NCBI RefSeq assembly: GCF_035555955.1
Contig: NZ_DATMGA010000067.1
Location: 1-64,000, forward strand
Direction: 5' to 3'
DNA length: 64,000 bases
From: Eoetvoesia sp035555955
Lineage (GTDB): Bacteria > Pseudomonadota > Gammaproteobacteria > Burkholderiales > Burkholderiaceae_B
A program made the position numbers and the translations under genes. The number at the start of each line of letters is the position of its first letter. Positions within the stretch are counted from its first letter, which is position 1. The notes beneath the pieces are model-generated. The model was not told the origin of the DNA. It worked only from the letters and a program-made list of their open reading frames with translations, and ran no database searches. This document shows, piece by piece, positions 31,455-40,733 of this stretch.

Positions 31455-31859
31455 ATGGGACGACATAGGTCCAAACCGAATCCCGGGCGCAATACCCGGC
31501 TGGCCGACCAGATCCAGAAGGATCTGGCAGGGCTCATCCAGCGTGAGCTCGATGTCTCGCGCGCCGGCCTGGTTACGCTCACGGGGGTCGACCTGTCGGC
31601 CGATTACGCGCATGCCAAGGTGTATTTTTCGGTGCTGGGCGCCGAGCCCGAGGCTGCGGCCGCCGCGCTCAACGAAAAGGCCGGCTGGCTGCACTCCTTG
31701 CTGTTCAAGCTTTTGCACATCCACACCGTTCCGACATTGCGGTTCATCCACGATGATCAACTGGCGCGAGGCATCGAGCTTTCCCAGATCATCGACCAGG
31801 CCAACAAGCCGCAAACGTATTCAGCGGTTCCTGACGACGACCCCGACGAACAGCCCTGA
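31455..31859 (+). CDS. rbfA: Ribosome-binding factor A
   Basis: 134-residue KH-like protein that assists 16S rRNA 5'-end maturation and cold adaptation. The family signature is seen in RLADQIQKDLAGLIQREL, the VDLSADYAHAKVYFSVLG strand-helix segment, and RFIHDDQLARGIEL. Length is normal. It begins two bases after infB, so translation is probably coupled, and truB follows after 37 bp. Confidence 0.95.
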   Translation: MGRHRSKPNPGRNTRLADQIQKDLAGLIQRELDVSRAGLVTLTGVDLSADYAHAKVYFSVLGAEPEAAAAALNEKAGWLHSLLFKLLHIHTVPTLRFIHDDQLARGIELSQIIDQANKPQTYSAVPDDDPDEQP

Positions 31860-31896
31860 GCGGCTGTCGTTTTATTTTATTGAACGAGAATAGACG

Positions 31897-32648
31897 ATGG
31901 CTTCCCGACGCGGGCAGATGCTCGATGGTGTCCTGTTGCTCGACAAGCCCGAAGGCCTGTCGAGCAACCACGCCCTGCAGCGCGCCAAGCGCGCGCTGGA
32001 TGCGCGCAAGGCGGGGCACACCGGTACGCTGGATCCCTTCGCCAGCGGCCTGCTCGTCTGTTGCTTCGGCCGGGCCACCAAGATCTCGGGCAATATGCTG
32101 GATGCGGACAAGGTCTATTCGGCCACTCTGCGCTTCGGCGAGGAAACCGACAGCGGCGACCTGACCGGCAACATCACGTTCCAGGCGCCCGCTTCATTCC
32201 AGGGTGTGGAAAGGCACGAGCTGGAAGCGGCGCTGGCGCGGTTTCGTGGCGAAATCGAACAGATTCCGCCCATGTATTCGGCGCTCAAGCGCGACGGCAA
32301 GCCGCTTTATGAATACGCTCGCCAGGGAATCGAGCTGGAGCGGCCCGCCCGGCGATTGACGATTTACGAGCTGGAAATACAGAGTTTCACGGGGCGGGAA
32401 GCTCGACTTCTGGTGCATTGCAGTAAAGGCACCTATGTCCGGACGCTGGCGCAGGATATCGGCCGCCAGCTCGGCTGCGGCGCTCATTTGATCGCCCTGC
32501 GCCGGACCAAGGCGGGGCCGTTCGACCTGAAGGACGGCATCGCCCTGGACGCTTTGCAAACCATGTCTGCGCCTCAGACCACATTATTGGCACTGGATGC
32601 CATCCCTGCCGGCCTCTTGCCGGCGGGCTTCAAATTAAAGGACGAATT

Positions 32649-32652
<4 letters not shown>
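31897..32652 (+). CDS. truB: tRNA pseudouridine(55) synthase TruB
   Basis: 251-residue enzyme making pseudouridine 55 in the T loop of tRNAs. It shows the N-terminal GVLLLDKPEGLSSN, the catalytic HTGTLDPFASGLL with the nucleophilic aspartate, and the C-terminal GTYVRTLAQDIG motif. The protein ends without the extra PUA domain found in the roughly 310-residue E. coli enzyme, as is usual in many betaproteobacteria. The typA start codon overlaps its stop by four bases (ATGA). Confidence 0.95.
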
Positions 32653-34469
<1,817 letters not shown>

Positions 34470-34488
34470 TCGCGCTTCACGCCCCCAA

Positions 34489-34518
34489 AACGCAGCCTGC
34501 CCGGGCTGCGTTTTTTTT
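34489..34518 (+). terminator. Intrinsic terminator after typA
   Basis: AACGCAGCC (34489-34497) pairs with GGCTGCGTT (34504-34512) around a 6-base loop, and eight T (34511-34518) follow. It marks the end of the rimP-typA operon and isolates the accessory region that starts next. Confidence 0.88.
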
Positions 34519-34543
34519 GCCTTGGGCCGGTGTTTTCCCTCCC

Positions 34544-34607
34544 TTTGCAGTTGCGGGATAGCGATTTGCAGGGCGGGGATAGTGGAATCCGGCCGGATGC
34601 TCATAAT
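34544..34607 (+). promoter_or_regulatory. Tandem operator TTTGYA-N5-GGGATA (x2) and -10 of the SDR-FMO unit
   Basis: Two direct repeats, TTTGCA-GTTGC-GGGATA (34544-34560) and TTTGCA-GGGCG-GGGATA (34565-34581), have a period of exactly 21 bp, two helical turns. The second copy overlaps the place of the -35 for the -10 candidate CATAAT (34602-34607), and no good -35 hexamer is present. This is the typical layout of an AraC/XylS-activated promoter. The same motif occurs before the cyclase gene. Confidence 0.65.
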
Positions 34608-34651
34608 GGTCTCGACGATGAATAAAAAATACTCAACAGGAGACCATCATC

Positions 34652-35440
34652 ATGAAAGGACTACAGGGCAAGACCGTCATCGTGACGGGGGCCGCTACCA
34701 TCATCGGGGCGGCCGTCGCGCGGGAGTTCCATGCGCGCGGCGCGCGCGCGGTCATCGCGGACATCGATGAAGCAGGAGGCGAGGCCCTTGCCGGGGAATT
34801 GGGCGAGGGCGCGCTGTTCGTCAAGACGGACATCACCGACGACGGGCAGATCGAGCATTGCGTGCGCCGCGCCGTCGATATGTTCGGCGGCGTGGATTTT
34901 CTGGTCAATCTGGCTTGCAGCTATGTGGACAACGGCATCGAGGCGACGCGCGACGACTGGCTGGGCAGCTACAACGTAAACGTGGTGGGCGCGGTCATGA
35001 TGATGAAGGCCTGCCGCCCCGAGATGATCAAGCGGGGCGGCGGCGCCATCGTCAACTTCAGCAGCATCAGCGCCAAGGTGGCGCAGACCGGCCGCTGGCT
35101 CTATCCCGTCAGCAAGGCCGCCATGGCCCAGCTTACCCGGAACATGGCCATGGATCTGGCTCCCGACAAGATACGCGTCAACTCGGTTTCTCCGGGCTGG
35201 ACATGGTCGCGCGTGATGGACGAGCTCAGCCAGGGCAACCGGGCCAAGACCGACAAGGTGGCCGCACCCTACCATTTGCTGGGACGGGTCGGCGACCCCG
35301 AGGAAGTGGCGCAGGCAGTGGTCTTCCTGTGCTCGTCGAACGCCTCGTTCATTACGGGCACCGATCTGGCCGTCGACGGCGGCTATTCGGCCATGGGGCC
35401 GGAGCAGGCTGTTCCCGCGATCCCCCGTCTTTGCGAATGA
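34652..35440 (+). CDS. Short-chain dehydrogenase/reductase of a divergent clade
   Basis: 262-residue SDR-family oxidoreductase. The catalytic set is present (SSIS, YPVSK), and the C-terminal FITGTDLAVDGGY is typical of FabG-like SDRs. Two standard motifs deviate: the glycine-rich cofactor loop is TGAATIIG instead of TGxxxGIG, and NNAG is replaced by NLAC. These features together with the ending MGPEQAVPAIPRL mark a distinct subgroup. The likely reaction is NAD(P)-linked oxidation of an alcohol or reduction of a ketone; the substrate is unknown. A good ribosome-binding site (AGGAG) precedes the ATG. It lies 16 bp before the monooxygenase gene and should be co-transcribed with it. Confidence 0.85.
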   Translation: MKGLQGKTVIVTGAATIIGAAVAREFHARGARAVIADIDEAGGEALAGELGEGALFVKTDITDDGQIEHCVRRAVDMFGGVDFLVNLACSYVDNGIEATRDDWLGSYNVNVVGAVMMMKACRPEMIKRGGGAIVNFSSISAKVAQTGRWLYPVSKAAMAQLTRNMAMDLAPDKIRVNSVSPGWTWSRVMDELSQGNRAKTDKVAAPYHLLGRVGDPEEVAQAVVFLCSSNASFITGTDLAVDGGYSAMGPEQAVPAIPRLCE

Positions 35441-35456
35441 TTCCAGGAGCTTTGTC

Positions 35457-36980
35457 ATGAAAATAGCGATTATCGGCGCCGGTTTTGCCGGCCTGAGCTC
35501 GGCCAAGGTGCTCAAGCAGTTCGGACACGATGTCATCGTCTTTGAAAAGACTCCGGACGTCGGCGGTGTGTGGAGCGCAACCCGCCGCTATCCCGGCCTG
35601 CGCACGCAGAACAATAAGGACACCTACTGCCTTTCCGACTTTCCCATGCCCAAGTCCTATCCGGAGTGGCCTTCGGGCCAGCAGGTGCAGGAATACCTGG
35701 CCGCCTATGCCCGGCATTTCGATCTCGAGCCCCTGGTTCAACTGAATACCGAGGTGCTGCAGGCCGAGCCCGTGGGTGAAAGCGGCTGGGTGCTGACGGT
35801 GCGCGATACGCGCACCGGCCAGACGTCCCGGCACAGCGCCGAGCATCTCGTGGTGGCCAACGGCATTTTTTCCGAGCCTTTCATTCCGCCTTATGCCGGC
35901 GCGGCGGAATACCAGGCGGCGGGCGGGGTGCTGTGCGCCACGTCGCAGTTCAACGACCTGGAACAGGCGCGCGGCAAGAACGTTCTGGTCGTGGGGTACG
36001 GCAAATCGTCCTGCGACGTGGCAGCGGCGGTGGGAGAGGTCGCGGCCTCCACGACCGTCGTGGCCAAGGAACTTATATGGAAGATGCCGCGCAAGATACT
36101 CAATGTTCTCAACTTCAAGTACCTGATGCTGACCCGGCTGGGCGAGGGGCTTTTCCCCTATATCGAGTTGCGCGGATTCGAGCGCTTTTTGCACGGACCG
36201 GGCAAGGCGGTGCGGAACAATATGCTGGGCAGCCTGCAGTCGGTCGCAACCCGCCAGCTCGGGCTCAAGAAGCTGGGGCTGGTGCCGCCAGGATCGTTCG
36301 AGCGCATCGCCCGCAGCACCGTAAGCCTGGCGACGGACGAGCTGTATGACCAGGTCGCCCAGGGCAGGACCCAGGTGGCCAGGGAGTGCGAGATCGTGCG
36401 CTTGCTGGCGCAGGACGGCCGCCCCGCCGCGCAACTGAGCGACGGGCGCACGGTCTATGCGGATTACGTGATTTGCGGAACGGGCTTCCGCCAGGTCGTG
36501 CCGTTTTTCTCCGAGGAGCTGCAAAAGCGGCTTACCGACGAGCGCGGCAATTTCGAGCTTTATCACCAGGTGCACCCGGTAAACGTGCCGAGGCTGTCGT
36601 TCTGCGGCTATAACTCGTCGTTCTTCAGCCCCTTGAGCGCCGAGGTCGCCGCGCTATGGACGGCCAACTACCTGATGGGACAGGCGCGCCTGCCGTCCCG
36701 CGACGAGATGCTGGCCCACGTGCAGAAACGCTTGCGGTGGATGGAGGAGCGCACCGAGGGCAAGCACGCCAGAGGCACGAACATCATTCCGTTCTCCATG
36801 CATAACGTGGACGAGATGCTGGGGGACATCGGCATCAATGTCAGCGGATTCAAGCGGTTCAAGCAGTGGCTCATGCCGCCCAGCGCCAAGGATTACCAGG
36901 TGATCACGAAGCGCCTGCTGCAAAGGCAGCAGTCCGGCGCGGCAGGGGCCCGCGTGGGCAGGCTGCAGCCTGGGGATTGA
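35457..36980 (+). CDS. Flavin-containing monooxygenase-like protein (CzcO/FMO family)
   Basis: 507-residue FAD- and NAD(P)-binding protein. FAD motif GAGFAG at residues 7-12 is followed by VGGVW and RYPGLR, typical of FMO and Baeyer-Villiger-type enzymes. A second dinucleotide motif GYGKSS is present near residue 182. The FMO fingerprint FxGxxxH that normally precedes the second motif is not conserved (the segment reads GGVLCATSQF). A further CGTGFR segment matches the family. The reaction could be oxygenation of a ketone or a heteroatom, but this is not certain given the missing fingerprint. It follows the SDR gene by 16 bp. Confidence 0.82.
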   Translation: MKIAIIGAGFAGLSSAKVLKQFGHDVIVFEKTPDVGGVWSATRRYPGLRTQNNKDTYCLSDFPMPKSYPEWPSGQQVQEYLAAYARHFDLEPLVQLNTEVLQAEPVGESGWVLTVRDTRTGQTSRHSAEHLVVANGIFSEPFIPPYAGAAEYQAAGGVLCATSQFNDLEQARGKNVLVVGYGKSSCDVAAAVGEVAASTTVVAKELIWKMPRKILNVLNFKYLMLTRLGEGLFPYIELRGFERFLHGPGKAVRNNMLGSLQSVATRQLGLKKLGLVPPGSFERIARSTVSLATDELYDQVAQGRTQVARECEIVRLLAQDGRPAAQLSDGRTVYADYVICGTGFRQVVPFFSEELQKRLTDERGNFELYHQVHPVNVPRLSFCGYNSSFFSPLSAEVAALWTANYLMGQARLPSRDEMLAHVQKRLRWMEERTEGKHARGTNIIPFSMHNVDEMLGDIGINVSGFKRFKQWLMPPSAKDYQVITKRLLQRQQSGAAGARVGRLQPGD

Positions 36981-37050
36981 TGCTGCGGGCCGGTGGGCGG
37001 GCAGTGCGGTGCGGTGCGACCCGCCCGGGCTGTTTCTACCGACTACGCTC

Positions 37051-38052
37051 CTAGCCGCGCAGGGTTTGCGACGGCAGTTCGTTGAATTGCTGGCGGTAGG
37101 CGGCGGTGAAGTGGCCAAGGTGCCCGAACCCCCAGGCCATGGCGATTTGCGTGACGCTGGCGCGGGAGCCGGTGTTGCGAGCCTGGACTAGAGCCTCGCG
37201 CACGCGCTGCAGGCGCACCAGGCGCAGGTAGGCCATGGGGCTCGTACCATGATGCTGCTGAAAGCCCGCGTACAGGCTGCGCACGCTTATCGCCGCATGC
37301 CGGGCGATGTCGCCCACGGTGATGGGCTGGTCGCAATGCTCGGCAATATAAGCCTGGGCGCGCTGCATATAGCCGGGAGCGGGCGTGGAGGCGCTATGTT
37401 GCAGTGCGCTGCTGTAGTTGTGAGGCTGGCCCAGGAGCAGGGACGAAACCAGTAGTTGCTCCACCTGGGCGGCAAGCAGCGGATGCTGCGCCGCATTATC
37501 GGTAAATTGGCTGCCGGCCAGGAAAAGCACCAGGTTGCGCCAGGCCTGCCCCTGCCCGTGGCGCAGATCCATGCCCAGTTCGAACTCCAGGGGCCTGGGC
37601 AGCGCATGGCCCAGCAAATTGCCGCAGGCGGCTTCCAGGGCGGAGCGTTCGATGCGTACGATGAGCTGGTCGCACTGGCCTTGCCAGCGCATGTGCAGCG
37701 GCAGCGACGGGGTGACGACCGACGCGCAGGAGGGGTCGGAAACAATGGTGCGCGTGCCGCACTGGATATGGGCCGAGCCTGCCAGCGGCATTTGCACGAG
37801 CAGGAAGTCGTCGAGGCATTCGGGTTCGATGGTGACGTCGGCGCCGTAGCGCAGGCGGTTCAGCGAGAGGCCGCCGATGGCCAGGTGGTCCATTTGCGCG
37901 TCCAGCCGCTGGCGCTTGCCGCAGACGCCCAGGGCGTGAGGCTTGAAGATGCGCCCGACGTTGCTGCGGGTTTCATCGAGATCCTGCGAATGGAAGAGCC
38001 GGTACGGAGCCAGGCCCGTGGCTGGTTGCGGCGTGGTAGGCAGGGTATTCAT
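37051..38052 (-). CDS. AraC-family transcriptional regulator
   Basis: 333-residue regulator. The N-terminal part (about 40-210) looks like the AraC-binding-like ligand/dimerisation domain found in regulators of aromatic and alicyclic catabolism (NahR-unrelated, AraC_binding_2 type). The C-terminal 100 residues form the two helix-turn-helix motifs of the family (ITVGDIARHAAISVRSLYAGF and VTQIAMAWGFGHLGHFTAAY). It lies between the SDR-FMO unit and, divergently, the cyclase unit, both preceded by the TTTGYA-N5-GGGATA motif, so it is the obvious candidate activator. The effector is unknown. Confidence 0.9.
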   Translation of the reverse strand: MNTLPTTPQPATGLAPYRLFHSQDLDETRSNVGRIFKPHALGVCGKRQRLDAQMDHLAIGGLSLNRLRYGADVTIEPECLDDFLLVQMPLAGSAHIQCGTRTIVSDPSCASVVTPSLPLHMRWQGQCDQLIVRIERSALEAACGNLLGHALPRPLEFELGMDLRHGQGQAWRNLVLFLAGSQFTDNAAQHPLLAAQVEQLLVSSLLLGQPHNYSSALQHSASTPAPGYMQRAQAYIAEHCDQPITVGDIARHAAISVRSLYAGFQQHHGTSPMAYLRLVRLQRVREALVQARNTGSRASVTQIAMAWGFGHLGHFTAAYRQQFNELPSQTLRG

Positions 38053-38156
38053 CGCGCCCTCGCTGGATTCGCGTCGCGCGCTTGGGGCGCTGCGACGAAC
38101 ACGAATTGATTGACTGATGCAGCGTTAGTGTATTAATTTAAGGTTAAAGCAACTGA

Positions 38157-38219
38157 TTTGTAAAGAGGGGATAACACCGTGCTTCCCAGCGGACGTTGCG
38201 GTGCTAAAACCTGCATAAT
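38157..38219 (+). promoter_or_regulatory. Operator TTTGYA-N5-GGGATA and -10 of the cyclase unit
   Basis: TTTGTA-AAGAG-GGGATA lies at 38157-38173. The -10 candidate CATAAT (38214-38219) starts 57 bp after the motif start, against 58 bp for the distal copy before the SDR gene. The position where a second copy would be (38178) shows only a degenerate resemblance. A CCGTGCT/CGGTGCT direct repeat (38177 and 38199) is also present. It lies in the 207-bp gap shared with the divergent araC-type gene. Confidence 0.55.
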
Positions 38220-38259
38220 TCCCTTTGATTTTCCACATTGATAATCCACGGAGACTTTC

Positions 38260-39042
38260 ATGAGCAACGCCGCTATTTCCCTTGTCGAACAATTGGCGCA
38301 GGGCAAGCTTCAGGTCATCGACCTCACCCATACCCTTTCCCCCGATTTCCCGCCTTTGCAGCTGCCTCCCCAGTTCGGCCAGGTTACCGCGTTCAAGATG
38401 GAAACCATTTCCCATTACGATGAAGCCGGCCCCGCCTGGTACTGGAACAACTTCACCTGTGGCGAACACACCGGCACGCACTTCGATGCGCCCGCGCACT
38501 GGGTTACCGGCAAAGACTACCCCCACAATACGGTCGACACCATCGAACCCGAAAACTTCATCGCGCCGGCCGTCGTCATCGATGCCAGCAAAGAAGTCGC
38601 CCAGAACGAAGACTGGCTGCTGACCGTCGATTTCCTCAAAAAATGGGAAGCCGAGCACGGCAAGATCCCGGCCGGGGCCTGGGTGCTGTTCCGCACCGAC
38701 TGGGCGCATCGCCTGAGCAACCCGGCTTCTTACGTCAACATGAAGGAAGACGGCGCCCATACGCCCGGACCCACCCAGGAAACGGTCGAGTGGCTCATCA
38801 AGGAACGCAATGTGCACGGCTTCGGCGTCGAAACCATCAATACCGATGCCGGCCAATCCTATGCCTGGCCCGTTCCGTATCCCTGCCACACCCTCATGCA
38901 CGGCGCCAACAAGTACGGCCTGCAATGCCTTAAGAACCTGGACAAGCTGCCGGCCACCGGCACCGTCATCATTTCGGCGCCCCTCAAGATCCAGAAAGGC
39001 TCGGGCAGCCCGCTGCGCGTGCTGGCCGTGCTGGGCGCCTGA
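38260..39042 (+). CDS. Cyclase/kynurenine-formamidase-family metal hydrolase
   Basis: 260-residue protein of the cyclase family (Pfam PF04199, the kynurenine formamidase fold). The metal-binding motif HTGTHFDAPAH is near residue 70, with another histidine in PCHTLMHGANKYG. Members hydrolyse amide, ester or ring bonds, including N-formylkynurenine and isatin. The kyn genes are not nearby, so tryptophan breakdown is not indicated. It is the first gene of a plus-strand unit with the flavoprotein gene 37 bp downstream, preceded by an activator-type promoter. A ring-opening hydrolytic step in the local pathway is a reasonable inference. Confidence 0.87.
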   Translation: MSNAAISLVEQLAQGKLQVIDLTHTLSPDFPPLQLPPQFGQVTAFKMETISHYDEAGPAWYWNNFTCGEHTGTHFDAPAHWVTGKDYPHNTVDTIEPENFIAPAVVIDASKEVAQNEDWLLTVDFLKKWEAEHGKIPAGAWVLFRTDWAHRLSNPASYVNMKEDGAHTPGPTQETVEWLIKERNVHGFGVETINTDAGQSYAWPVPYPCHTLMHGANKYGLQCLKNLDKLPATGTVIISAPLKIQKGSGSPLRVLAVLGA

Positions 39043-39079
39043 GGCTCGAACCAGGACGTTTTCCTATAAAAGGATGGGT

Positions 39080-40669
39080 ATGGCTACTTCGAATACACAG
39101 ATCATCGTCATCGGCAGCGGCATGAACTCCCTGGTTTGCGCCGCCGTGCTGGCCAAGCGGGGCAAATCGGTGCTGGTGCTGGAGCGCAACGACAGGGCCG
39201 GGGGGTGCATACGCACCGAAGAGCTTTTCCCCGGCTTCCAGCACGAGGTCATGTCCTCCTGGTATCCGTTGTTCGTGTCCGGAGGCGCCTACCCTGAACT
39301 CAAGGACGACCTGGCCGCGGCCGGGGTCGAGTTCGTGTCCAACGGCTATTCCACGGGCATCGTCATGCCCGATGGCCGTTCGCTGGCCCTGCGCGAGGAT
39401 ATCGAAGACTCCGTCAAGCGCATCGAAGCCGTCGCGCCGGGCGATGGCCAGGCCTTCGGCGCCATGGCGTCGCAACTGTTCGGCAAGGACGCCGCGCTTA
39501 CCTTCGGCCTGCTGGGCAACTCGCCCTATGGCTGGAAAATGGTTCGCCTGCTGTTTTCCGAGTGGCGCAAGCGCGGCATGGACGGCCTGATGGAGTTCGG
39601 CTCCGAGTCCATCGAAAGCTTTCGCCGCTGGGCCGAGCGCAGCATACAGTCCGACCTCGTGCGGGCCATGATCAGCCCCTGGGTGCTGCATACGGGCCTG
39701 GGGCCCGACGAGGCCAGTTCCGCCCTCATCGGCAAGCTTACCTTCGCGGCCGTGGTGGCGGGGGGCATGCCCATCGTGAAAGGCGGCAGCCAGAACATCG
39801 TCAAGGGCCTGCAGGCCATCATCGAAAAGCATGGCGGGCGCGTGCAAACCGGTACCAACGTCGATTCCATCCAGGTCGAGGGCGGCCGCGCCACGGGCGT
39901 GGTGGCGGGCGGCACCGTGTATTCAGCCTCGGAGGCCGTGGTGTGCAACGTGACGCCGCCCCAGCTGTACGGCAAGCTGCTGCCCGACGCTCCCGAGGCG
40001 CTGCGCGGCCGCGCCAAGGCGTATCGTTTCGGCCGGGGCTGCATGCAGATCCACTTCGCCCTGAACGCTCCGCCGGCATGGCGCGACCCCGAATTGCTGA
40101 AGATGCCGCTGGTGCACCTTACCGAAAGCATGGAAAACGTGTGCGCCTCGGTGGTGCAGGCCAACAACGGCCTGCTGCCCAGCCATTCCACCATTGCCAT
40201 CGGCCAGCCGGTGGCCATCGATCCCTCCCGCGCTCCCGAGGGCAAGTGGATTCTGTGGCTGCAGTTGCAGGAAATGCCCAGCAAGGTCAGGGGCGATGCG
40301 CTCAACCAGATTCCGGCACCGGCCGACGGACGCTGGACCGAGGCGGTGCGCGAGGCGGTCGCCGACCGCATCCAGGCCCGCATCGAGACCGTCATGCCGG
40401 GGCTGTCGTCGTCCATCATCGGCCGGCGCGCCTATTCGCCCGGCGATCTGGAATCCATGAATTGCAACCTGGTGGGCGGCGATCCCTATTCGGGCGTGTG
40501 CTCGCCCGACCAGTTTTTCTGGCTCAGGCCGTTCGCCGGCGCAAACGGCGTGCGCGGCCACCGCACCTCGTGCAAGAACGTCTACCAGATCGGCGCATCC
40601 ACGCATCCAGGCCCCGGCCTGGGCGGCGGCTCGGGCTATATGGTGGCTCAGCAACTGGCCCCGCGTTAG
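39080..40669 (+). CDS. FAD-dependent oxidoreductase, phytoene desaturase-like
   Basis: 529-residue flavoprotein of the phytoene desaturase/NAD(P)/FAD oxidoreductase superfamily. The FAD motif GSGMNSLVCA near residue 12 and the ERNDRAGG segment are followed by a long substrate domain and the conserved C-terminal GASTHPGPGLGGGSGYM that also contacts FAD. These bacterial homologues outside carotenoid pathways are mostly uncharacterised; a dehydrogenation or isomerisation of a hydrophobic substrate is likely. The second ATG (39080) is chosen because AAAAGG lies six bases before it; the ATG at 39074 has no spacing. No carotenoid genes are near, so a role in pigment synthesis is unlikely. Confidence 0.84.
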   Translation: MATSNTQIIVIGSGMNSLVCAAVLAKRGKSVLVLERNDRAGGCIRTEELFPGFQHEVMSSWYPLFVSGGAYPELKDDLAAAGVEFVSNGYSTGIVMPDGRSLALREDIEDSVKRIEAVAPGDGQAFGAMASQLFGKDAALTFGLLGNSPYGWKMVRLLFSEWRKRGMDGLMEFGSESIESFRRWAERSIQSDLVRAMISPWVLHTGLGPDEASSALIGKLTFAAVVAGGMPIVKGGSQNIVKGLQAIIEKHGGRVQTGTNVDSIQVEGGRATGVVAGGTVYSASEAVVCNVTPPQLYGKLLPDAPEALRGRAKAYRFGRGCMQIHFALNAPPAWRDPELLKMPLVHLTESMENVCASVVQANNGLLPSHSTIAIGQPVAIDPSRAPEGKWILWLQLQEMPSKVRGDALNQIPAPADGRWTEAVREAVADRIQARIETVMPGLSSSIIGRRAYSPGDLESMNCNLVGGDPYSGVCSPDQFFWLRPFAGANGVRGHRTSCKNVYQIGASTHPGPGLGGGSGYMVAQQLAPR

Positions 40670-40733
40670 AGCCATTTCAGCTTAAACAAGGGTCCAGGTT
40701 CAAGCCAGTGTAAACACCTGAATCGAAATTGCT

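Noticed and set aside
39080..40669. Carotenoid biosynthesis gene
   Set aside because: Phytoene desaturase-like, but no phytoene synthase or other crt genes are nearby, and the C-terminal sequence fits the wider family.
40670..40733. Hairpin between the flavoprotein and semialdehyde dehydrogenase genes
   Set aside because: Only a short imperfect stem without a T run.
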